Positions 1 to 6,078 of a stretch of 8,890 nucleotides of DNA are shown piece by piece. Below the pieces are notes generated by a model. The model was not told where the DNA came from. It made no database searches and saw only the letters and a list, made by a program, of their open reading frames with translations. Source of the stretch: Phycisphaerae bacterium (lineage in GTDB: Bacteria > Planctomycetota > Phycisphaerae > Sedimentisphaerales > Anaerobacaceae); assembly GCA_030667885.1 (NCBI GenBank), contig DAOUVA010000151.1, forward strand, positions 1 to 8,890, given 5' to 3'. How positions within the stretch are numbered: the stretch's first letter is position 1; each line of letters opens with the position of its first letter. The position numbers and the translations under genes were made by a program.

Positions 1-2
1 AA

Positions 3-413
3 TGTCCTGTCTCGAAAACAAGATGTCCGCCCTCAGAAACAAATTGCCCCTCTGTGAATACTCAGTGTCCGGCAGTGGCTACTGAATGTCCGGGTGAACC
101 AACATGGTGTCCTGTGGCAGAGACCAGGTGTCCCTCATTGCGGACACGCTGCCCGCCTGTGCTGTCAGTTTGCCCACCTGTTCCTACTCAATGTACCGCA
201 GTACAAACGGTCTGTCCTCCAGTGGACACGGCGTGTCCCTATGATGAGAGCAGATGTCCACCCCGCTCACCAACGGGAGGTTGCCCAGGACCTCTAACGG
301 CTCAGGATATAGTGGCAGGAACAAGGCACTATCTTATTATGGCAGAATGTCCGGCGATAGATGTGCAGTGCCCAACTGTTGTGCCGCAGCTCTTGTTGGC
401 AAAGGCACCTTGA
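3..413 (+). CDS. Cys-Pro heptad-repeat protein, 5' partial (start lies left of the window)
   Basis: The frame is open from the window edge to the TGA at 411-413, giving 136 visible residues. The only internal start candidate near the front, GTG at 54, falls inside a repeat unit, so the real start is upstream. The protein is a tandem array of a seven-residue unit, consensus C-P-x-x-x-T-x. Cysteine codons occur at 3, 24, 45, 66, 87, 108, 129, 150, 171, 192, 213, 234 and 255, an unbroken 21-nt period over 13 units. A further Cys follows at 282 (spacing 9 residues) and two more at 348 and 369 (again 7 apart). Pro follows Cys in 15 of 16 cases; the exception is CT at 192. Codons vary between units (tgt/tgc, cct/ccg/cca/ccc), so the period is kept at the protein level. 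No TM segment or catalytic motif is visible. I recognise no named family. A structural, surface, metal-binding or disulfide-crosslinked repeat protein is possible; function unknown. Confidence 0.82.
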   Translation, partial: CPVSKTRCPPSETNCPSVNTQCPAVATECPGEPTWCPVAETRCPSLRTRCPPVLSVCPPVPTQCTAVQTVCPPVDTACPYDESRCPPRSPTGGCPGPLTAQDIVAGTRHYLIMAECPAIDVQCPTVVPQLLLAKAP

Positions 414-428
414 CGTTTGTGATAAAAC

Positions 429-442
429 AAAAATATATTTTT
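429..442. repeat. 14-bp AT-rich palindrome
   Basis: AAAAATATATTTTT is perfectly self-complementary and starts 16 nt after the stop codon of the Cys-Pro repeat gene. It lies 12 nt before a longer GC-containing hairpin. Possible roles are mRNA 3'-end structure or a protein-binding palindrome; the sequence alone does not decide. Confidence 0.5.
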
Positions 443-454
443 CAGCTTGAATTT

Positions 455-488
455 GAACCATTGCGTTAAGTTACCAACGCAATGGTTC
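455..488. repeat. Perfect 13-bp inverted repeat (hairpin) after the Cys-Pro repeat gene
   Basis: GAACCATTGCGTT (455-467) and AACGCAATGGTTC (476-488) are exact reverse complements separated by an 8-nt loop, AAGTTACC. G-U and U-A pairs could lengthen the stem slightly. It sits 42 nt downstream of the stop codon at 411. The stem is strong enough to act as a 3'-end stabiliser or transcription-stop structure, but no T-tract follows on either strand, so it is not a classic intrinsic terminator. It could also be an operator for a dimeric regulator. Confidence 0.65.
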
Positions 489-697
489 GAGCATATCATG
501 GCCGGTCGCAGCCTCCTGATGAAATAAGCTTATTCACTGCTTTGCCGGTATTTATTCGTTATGAGTGAGACAGAGAAACACTCATCAGGTTTTCCGATGC
601 CAATGCTCCGAAAAGTAAAGCAAAGTATATTCCGGAAAAGGTGACAATCCGAATATCAATTCACTCAACCGTTCGTCCGGCACACAAGCTTTTCTTG

Positions 698-725
698 TTG
701 CATAGGGTATGATATGAGCTATAAT
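698..725 (+). promoter_or_regulatory. Sigma70-like promoter for the membrane-protein pair
   Basis: A perfect -10 hexamer TATAAT (720-725) is preceded after 16 nt by a -35-like TTGCAT (698-703, 4 of 6 to TTGACA). Expected transcription start is about 731-733, which coincides with the GTG start at 733. If real, the mRNA would be leaderless or nearly so, or translation would begin further downstream. Confidence 0.5.
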
Positions 726-732
726 CCACCGA

Positions 733-3375
733 GTGGTTAGAAATAAGCAAAGAAAAACCGAAAAATTAACCACCGACTGCCCAGTGGAGACATCAGCGGC
801 GCCGGGGCCTGTAATCGCAGCAATAACCGGTCTTGCGGCTGCCTGGATTGCGGCCGGCTCAACGGGATTATTAGCGCATCCATTGCGGCGGGCGCTGACA
901 TTGGCGGCCTTGTGCGTTGTAATCATCGCGCAGCGTCCTTTCCCCTGGCGAGGGAGCAAAGGTCTTATTAAACTGCTGGTAACAGCCGGTCTTGCCGCAT
1001 ACATGATAACCTCGTCCCTGCCTGTTATTAATGTAATGAGCGTCCCGCTTGTTCTGGCTTCTCTTGCGGCCAACTTCCGTGGACAGGCAAAGAAGATGCT
1101 GTGCATTGTCTCTGCCTCTGTTGCGGTCTTTGGCGTCTATCGCATGGCCTGCACATGCATCCCTTTGGTATGGTCGATGACCGACTTTCTTGGCCGTGCT
1201 CTTGGAAACATAGGAGGCCTCATCAGTCATCAATCTATATATGTCGGGTCCACTTTTGCCGGTCTCGATTTCCTGGTGCTTATGAGTGTGCTTTGGATTT
1301 TCTGGTTGGCATCCAGCTCACGACCAGGGAAGAAACGGGCTGTCTATGGTTTTGCGGCGATCCTTGGCGGCCACATCTTTTATCTTGTTGTAATGTCATA
1401 TACCCAGCAGCTGCTTGCCGTAGTAGCCGAACCTGCCGCACAAGCAGGCTGGTCCTGGGCGGCCCTGTTCCATAAAGCAATACCGTGGAACCTGCCGGTA
1501 TTGGCTTGTGTGATACACCTGCTAATCGTCTCAGCTATGTTCCGATGGCCTGCCGGGCTCGGGGAAACTGAGCAGAATAATATAAAAGCTTCTGCTGCCT
1601 ATACCCGGAACCAATATATACTGCGATTTGGGGCTCCTGTTCTGGCTATCCTGTTACCTGTTATAATTGCTCTTTACCCGGGCAAACCGGATCTCCAGGG
1701 CAAAAAGATTGTTTTCTATGAGAAGGGATTTCTCAACTGGCTTAAACCAATGCACGGTCAGTATGGCAGACTTTCGAGCGGAATGTATGGAATGCTTCCG
1801 GTCTTTATCGAAAGCCTTGGAGCCAGCAGTCTTATATCGCCCGATTTATCAGATAAGGACCTTCAGGATGCCGATGCTTTAGTACTGCTTTTTCCTGATG
1901 ATCCCTGGGCCGAGGGCCAGCTTGAACGTATATGGAATTTTGTAGATCGTGGCGGCTCACTTCTGGTAATGGGCGAGCACACTACCCGGGACGAGAACGG
2001 AAACAATCGTTTCAATGAAGTGCTGGCGCCAACTTCAATACGAGTCGAGTTCGATTCGGGCACATTCACGGTTGGCGGCTGGCTGCAGTCATACGAAGCG
2101 ATTGCTCACCCGGCGACAACAGGTGTCCCTGACGAACGCAATCAGTTTGGTGTTGTTATTGGTGCTTCTCTCGAAACAAACTGGCCGGCGCGTCCATTGT
2201 TAATTGGACGGTGGGGATGGTCGGACATGGGAGATGAAGGAAGCAGCCGGGCAATGATGGGCAACGGTCTCTACGATTCAGGCGAGAAACTCGGCGACCT
2301 GATTCTCGCGGCCGAGCAGCCGCTCGGAAAAGGACGCGTCATTGCATTCGGCGACACATCGGGCCTGACGAACGGTATCAACGTCAGCTCGCATGTTTTT
2401 AACTCGCGGCTGTTTGGTTATCTGGCCGGCGGGAAAAGAAACGCGCACCCGATATGGCGGCAGATTCTCGGCATATTGGGTTGTGGACTGCTTATGGGCC
2501 TTTTGACCCGGCAAAAAAGTGAGGGCAGGATTGTTTTAATAACATTATGCTTAGCAGGCTCACTTGCCGCCTCTACCGCAACCACCCGCAGCGCCAGCAA
2601 GATTCTTCCCGACGGGCGCTATAAAATACCCAACAACCTGGCTTATATCGACACATCTCACCTGGAAGCAAACAGCGGGGAATCCTGGCGTCCTGACGGT
2701 ATCGGAGGATTTATTCTAACACTTATGCGGAACGGATACCTTACTCTTTCTCTTCCAGAGTTGACTGCCGAGCGGCTTGCACGGTCGGACCTTTTGGTAT
2801 CGGTTGCGCCTTCCCGAAGTTTTTCGAGGACCGAACAAAACGCGATAAGGGAATTCGTGCTTAACGGTGGGACATTCATTCTTATGGCGGGACTGGACGG
2901 GGCAGGCTCCAGCCGTTCACTGCTTTCGATGCTTGGATTTAGTATCGGCAACCCCGGGCCAAATCCTGTTGAACCTGAAGTCATGGGACACTTCAAATCT
3001 CCATATCTGAGTTCGGAAGCGGGAGACCAACGTGTTCATGTTCGTTTTCATGCGGCCTGGCCGGTAAGTTGTAACGACCCAACCGCCCGGGTAATCGCTT
3101 ACGGACACAACAATTTGCCGGTTATCACTTTACGTGAACTCGGAGCCGGTAAAGTTGTGGTCATTGGAGACACATGCTTTGTTGCCAACAAGAATCTCGA
3201 ATGGGAAGGAGGGGAACCGTTCGAAGGTATGCGAGAGAACGCCGACTTCTGGCGATGGTTCATCACACAACTTCGGGACCAGGAGATGTGGATTCCTCCG
3301 GCTTTGAGTAGCATACCTGAACCTGCAAATAACGGAACGACATCTAATATGCCGAATCAGGAGGTAGCAAATTGA
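733..3375 (+). CDS. Large membrane protein: degenerate exosortase-like TM module plus two GldG/IFT52/DUF4350-like domains
   Basis: 880 aa. About nine hydrophobic segments lie between residues 26 and 315, then a soluble domain (~325-570), two TM helices (~573-616) and a second soluble domain (~635-845). Each soluble domain has the pattern of GldG/IFT52/DUF4350-type beta-alpha domains: a hydrophobic strand (ADALVLLFPDD; SDLLVSVAPS), a helix, then a glycine-rich turn and strand (FVDRGGSLLVMGEH, ~403-416; FVLNGGTFILMAG, ~708-720). Each ends with a GKGRVIAFGDTSGLTN-type strand (~532-547; ~804-819). The TM module aligns by eye with the exosortase-like part of the downstream paralog. At the Cys position it has STFAG (173-177), and at the Arg position GGHIF (212-216), so it is probably not an active sortase; H247 could match the third residue. 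Start: GTG 733 follows an in-frame TGA at 715; there is no Shine-Dalgarno, and the basic N-terminus VRNKQRK fits a cytoplasmic start. Its stop overlaps the next start by 4 nt. Function unknown. Confidence 0.8.
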   Translation: MVRNKQRKTEKLTTDCPVETSAAPGPVIAAITGLAAAWIAAGSTGLLAHPLRRALTLAALCVVIIAQRPFPWRGSKGLIKLLVTAGLAAYMITSSLPVINVMSVPLVLASLAANFRGQAKKMLCIVSASVAVFGVYRMACTCIPLVWSMTDFLGRALGNIGGLISHQSIYVGSTFAGLDFLVLMSVLWIFWLASSSRPGKKRAVYGFAAILGGHIFYLVVMSYTQQLLAVVAEPAAQAGWSWAALFHKAIPWNLPVLACVIHLLIVSAMFRWPAGLGETEQNNIKASAAYTRNQYILRFGAPVLAILLPVIIALYPGKPDLQGKKIVFYEKGFLNWLKPMHGQYGRLSSGMYGMLPVFIESLGASSLISPDLSDKDLQDADALVLLFPDDPWAEGQLERIWNFVDRGGSLLVMGEHTTRDENGNNRFNEVLAPTSIRVEFDSGTFTVGGWLQSYEAIAHPATTGVPDERNQFGVVIGASLETNWPARPLLIGRWGWSDMGDEGSSRAMMGNGLYDSGEKLGDLILAAEQPLGKGRVIAFGDTSGLTNGINVSSHVFNSRLFGYLAGGKRNAHPIWRQILGILGCGLLMGLLTRQKSEGRIVLITLCLAGSLAASTATTRSASKILPDGRYKIPNNLAYIDTSHLEANSGESWRPDGIGGFILTLMRNGYLTLSLPELTAERLARSDLLVSVAPSRSFSRTEQNAIREFVLNGGTFILMAGLDGAGSSRSLLSMLGFSIGNPGPNPVEPEVMGHFKSPYLSSEAGDQRVHVRFHAAWPVSCNDPTARVIAYGHNNLPVITLRELGAGKVVVIGDTCFVANKNLEWEGGEPFEGMRENADFWRWFITQLRDQEMWIPPALSSIPEPANNGTTSNMPNQEVAN
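3359..3365 (+). promoter_or_regulatory. Shine-Dalgarno that fixes a TTG start
   Basis: AGGAGGT, a near-perfect anti-16S match, lies inside the 3' end of the upstream gene, 6 nt before the TTG at 3372. It supports this unusual start codon and coupled translation through the TTGA overlap (start 3372-3374, stop 3373-3375). Confidence 0.85.
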
Positions 3376-5915
3376 AAAGGGCCTGGATTGGCTTAGCGTT
3401 ATTGAGTACCTCGTGGCTATTTGGACTTAGCTACTACCATAGTGCCCAATGGCTTCTCTGGGCGATACTTGTAGCGGCCGGAACAGCACTACTCATTGGC
3501 GTGGACATTCGCAGGCCAATAGTTATCGAATCAACAGCAGCCGCCGTATTGCTGCTTCCCGCTGTCTTTTTAGCACCGTGGCCGTACCGTATGGCAATAT
3601 TGCTTATCTTTGTCGGCCTTGTACTTGGCATCTTGCCGATTCCCCGCCGCTGGCCCGGAGTTCTTGCCTCAGCTCTCATATTAGGGGGAATCATCCTGGC
3701 AGTACAATCACTTGGGATTCTCGGCTACGAGTACGTCACCGCAAGATCACATGAGCTTCCGTGGCCATGGCCCGGTCTGCTTTATTCGATTTCACAGATG
3801 TTAGGTATCCGGGCAGGATTGGCCGGTACTAACCTTGCCTTATATACTCCGAGAAGCTCCCACTGTCTTGGAGCTACCTGGGAACTGCTTTTAGACCCGC
3901 CAACATTAGCCTTCCTGTTCGGCGGGATTGCGATGCTGTGTTTCTGGAAATCTGCAAGCCAACCATCAGCCGTACCTGCACAATCACCGATGCAGACAGG
4001 CATACAAATACCTCGCTTAAGAAAACGTCTGGCAGCTTTCGTCATATTGATTGTCGCCTGGCTGCCTGTTCGCTCAGCCTTATTAATATCACTTTTTATG
4101 CATCGGGCACTTCGAACCGAATATGATGCAGAACTGGTTTTAATAAACCAATTCTGGAATCCATGGTTCCTGATGGCTTTTTTGTTGGGACCAATTCTTC
4201 TAAGCCTGCGTTTCATTCAAACACCGTTTGGCGTACCGCAGGCGTTTGTTTCCCAGCCAGGTGTGAAGTGTCCAAAACATCTCGGGGCAATTGTTCTGAC
4301 TATTGCAGGGAGCTTCATGTTGATTATGGGCGTGCTTTTGGATGCGCCGGGTCGGCGCAAAGAAGGCCGGGTTTGGGTCGATGAATATCATTCGACATGG
4401 GAACCAACAGATAAACCCTTTGATACGGAATGGTACGGGCATGATTCCGGATACAACTATTACTGCATCTACGATTACATTTCACGCTTCTATGAGACAG
4501 GCCGCCTCAAGACTCTCATCGACGATGCCGCTCTAATGGACTGCGATGTCCTTGTCGTGAAAGTGCCGACCGAACGATACCAACAGAACGAAATAGCAGC
4601 AATAGAGCGATTTGTCAAACGTGGCGGAGGTCTGCTGCTTATGGGCGAACACACAAACGTCTTTAATACTGGTACCAACATAAACGATATAGCAAAGATT
4701 TTCGGTTTCAGTTTTCGTTACGATTGTTTATTCGGCATCGATACGGTTTTTACTCAACTATACAATCCGCCGTTAGTGCCCCACCCAATAGTCCAGGAAA
4801 TGCCCCCGCTCGACTTTGCGGTTTCCTGCTCCATTAGCCCAGGACTCAGTCGCGGCCGGGCGGCCATTCGTTCTACGGGCCTGAAAAATCTTATGGCTGA
4901 TTATCACGCAAGCAATTTTTATCCTCAGGTCGAAGACCTGGCCCAGATGCGGTATGGCGCTTTCGTGCAATTGTGGACAACTCATCGCGGCGCAGGCCGA
5001 GTCGCGGCTTTCACCGATTCGACAATTTTTTCCAATTTCGCAACATTCGAACCCGGAAAAGCCGAGTTAATGCTCGGCATGCTCGAATGGCTTAATCACC
5101 GAAACAGCCCTTATCCGTTACGATTATTTCTATTCATTTTCGGACTCCCTCTTCTTGCCTATGGACTTTTGCTCTGCCGAAAATGGAGCGTGGCCTGGCT
5201 GGTTGTAATCTGCTCGGTAGTGTTCGGCTGGTCGATTGCAGCAGCAGGAACACGAGCAATCCACCGGAATTCCATGAGCCTTCCAAAGGCGGTTCGCCCT
5301 ATGGTCCAGGTTGCTATTGACCGAACCGTCTGTAACGGACCTCTTTCAAAGAGTGGATTCATATCAGGCAAGCAGAAAGGTTTCGGGATTTTCGAACGGT
5401 GGATACTGCGCCTCGGTTACTTCACATCCCGCAGGAGCGGCACCGAAGCACTGACCGGTGACCTTGTGGTGTTCATGGATCCCAATCAGACAGTAACGAA
5501 CAATTTCCGCGAGGAGCTGGTCAATTACGTCGAGCTGGGAGGAAAAATACTCATCCTGGACTCTCCGGCAAATACCGGGTCAACCGCAAACAGCCTGCTG
5601 TATCCATTTGGGCTGACTGTAACTCCAAATATGCAGCTTAGGGGGCAGTTGAAAGCGCCGGAGAGTTGGCCTGTGATACAAATCGACTCAACCTGCGAGA
5701 TTAAGGGAGGGCAGGCAATTGCGTCGGTGACAAACGTACCAGTTATCGCAAGGGCCAGTCACGGCAAGGGGACAGTTACCGTCGTCGGGTTCGGCACGCG
5801 ATTTGCAGATGCCTATATGGGAGTCACCGGTGACGTTGTACCCGATGACGAACTGAGGAAGGTGTTCGACGTACAGTTTGCTATATTAAAGGACCTCGTT
5901 TCCGAACAACAATAA
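3372..5915 (+). CDS. Large membrane protein: exosortase-like TM module plus two GldG/IFT52/DUF4350-like domains
   Basis: 847 aa, tandem paralog of the preceding gene and translationally coupled to it. Start TTG 3372 is set by AGGAGGT. TM helices fall at roughly 5-22, 26-44, 52-70, 72-92, 96-117, 175-192, 218-245, 263-282 and 302-323; a soluble domain (~333-575) and two further TMs (~581-602, 605-626) precede a second soluble domain (~690-845). The TM part follows the exosortase/archaeosortase order: LGIRAGLAGTNLALY (144-158), a Cys just before a TM (SSHCLGA, C165), then an Arg in the next TM (WLPVRSALL, R234). The third catalytic position, usually His or Arg, would be N259 or N263 here (INQFWNPWF), so activity is uncertain. 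The soluble domains show DEYHSTWEPT (~337-346), FVKRGGGLLLMGEH (~414-427), AGRVAAFTDSTIFSN (~541-555) and YVELGGKILILD (~719-730). GldG-like domains are known from auxiliary subunits of ABC export/gliding systems. The exosortase link is a by-eye inference; a plain membrane scaffold is the alternative. Confidence 0.82.
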   Translation: MKRAWIGLALLSTSWLFGLSYYHSAQWLLWAILVAAGTALLIGVDIRRPIVIESTAAAVLLLPAVFLAPWPYRMAILLIFVGLVLGILPIPRRWPGVLASALILGGIILAVQSLGILGYEYVTARSHELPWPWPGLLYSISQMLGIRAGLAGTNLALYTPRSSHCLGATWELLLDPPTLAFLFGGIAMLCFWKSASQPSAVPAQSPMQTGIQIPRLRKRLAAFVILIVAWLPVRSALLISLFMHRALRTEYDAELVLINQFWNPWFLMAFLLGPILLSLRFIQTPFGVPQAFVSQPGVKCPKHLGAIVLTIAGSFMLIMGVLLDAPGRRKEGRVWVDEYHSTWEPTDKPFDTEWYGHDSGYNYYCIYDYISRFYETGRLKTLIDDAALMDCDVLVVKVPTERYQQNEIAAIERFVKRGGGLLLMGEHTNVFNTGTNINDIAKIFGFSFRYDCLFGIDTVFTQLYNPPLVPHPIVQEMPPLDFAVSCSISPGLSRGRAAIRSTGLKNLMADYHASNFYPQVEDLAQMRYGAFVQLWTTHRGAGRVAAFTDSTIFSNFATFEPGKAELMLGMLEWLNHRNSPYPLRLFLFIFGLPLLAYGLLLCRKWSVAWLVVICSVVFGWSIAAAGTRAIHRNSMSLPKAVRPMVQVAIDRTVCNGPLSKSGFISGKQKGFGIFERWILRLGYFTSRRSGTEALTGDLVVFMDPNQTVTNNFREELVNYVELGGKILILDSPANTGSTANSLLYPFGLTVTPNMQLRGQLKAPESWPVIQIDSTCEIKGGQAIASVTNVPVIARASHGKGTVTVVGFGTRFADAYMGVTGDVVPDDELRKVFDVQFAILKDLVSEQQ

Positions 5916-6078
5916 AAATTATATATACCCGGATTTAGATAAAAGCCCCTGCTTTATGATTTATTTAACAAAAGAAGCATGGTATCATTCACTTTAGTTC
6001 CGGGATAACGAGTGGTTATATATGAGTTCGGACTAAATCAACAAGGATAAATTTTTTAAGTTTGAGGAGGACTGGACT
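5916..6078 (+). other. AT-rich intergenic spacer before the selenoprotein gene
   Basis: This 163-bp spacer contains a small hairpin AAAGC-CCCT-GCTTT (5942-5955) followed by mixed A/T, only a weak terminator candidate for the membrane pair. TATATA (6017-6022) could be a -10 element, but no good -35 is visible. The spacer suggests that the downstream gene may have its own promoter rather than belonging to the preceding operon. Confidence 0.35.
6064..6070 (+). promoter_or_regulatory. Shine-Dalgarno of the selenoprotein gene
   Basis: GAGGAGG stands 8 nt before the ATG at 6079. This clear site shows that translation is meant to start at 6079, upstream of the in-frame TGA. No comparable site precedes the GTG at 6298, the next in-frame start candidate after the TGA. 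Confidence 0.85.

Larger units (their letters stand above)
414..732. other. 319-bp non-coding gap with palindromes and a promoter
   Basis: I see no convincing gene here on either strand; the frames that cross it are short or overlap the flanking genes. It holds a 14-bp AT palindrome (429-442), a perfect 13-bp inverted repeat (455-467/476-488), a 12-bp palindrome AATAAGCTTATT (523-534), a 7-bp inverted repeat ATGAGTG/CACTCAT (561-567/579-585, 11-nt loop) and the promoter-like pair at 698-725. None of the hairpins is followed by a clear T-run, so no standard intrinsic terminator for the upstream gene can be called. Confidence 0.6.

Noticed and set aside
3..260. CRISPR-like array because of the regular spacing
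   Set aside because: The period is 21 nt with no identical DNA repeats and no unique spacers; the regularity is codon-level in an open reading frame.
730..739. Decamer CGAGTGGTTA shared with 6009-6018, both just upstream of or at gene starts
   Set aside because: Dozens of 10-base matches are expected by chance within a window of this size, the flanks differ, and the two sites sit differently relative to their genes.
585..1106. Minus-strand frame of 173 codons
   Set aside because: It runs antisense to the well-supported 880-aa gene, has no recognisable fold and no good ribosome binding site; it is a shadow.
3304..3345. Possible PEP-CTERM signal (SSIPEPANN) at the C-terminus of the 880-aa protein
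   Set aside because: No hydrophobic helix or basic tail follows the PEP, so it lacks the rest of the tripartite sorting signal.
411..3375. Genome-wide reassignment of TGA (to Gly or Trp) to explain the in-frame TGA
   Set aside because: TGA ends the Cys-Pro repeat gene at 411-413, the 880-aa gene at 3373-3375 and, on the minus strand, the prepilin gene at 7569-7571, so it works as a stop here.
5942..5955. Intrinsic terminator after the membrane pair
   Set aside because: The stem is only 5 bp and is followed by mixed A/T rather than a T-run; too weak to call.
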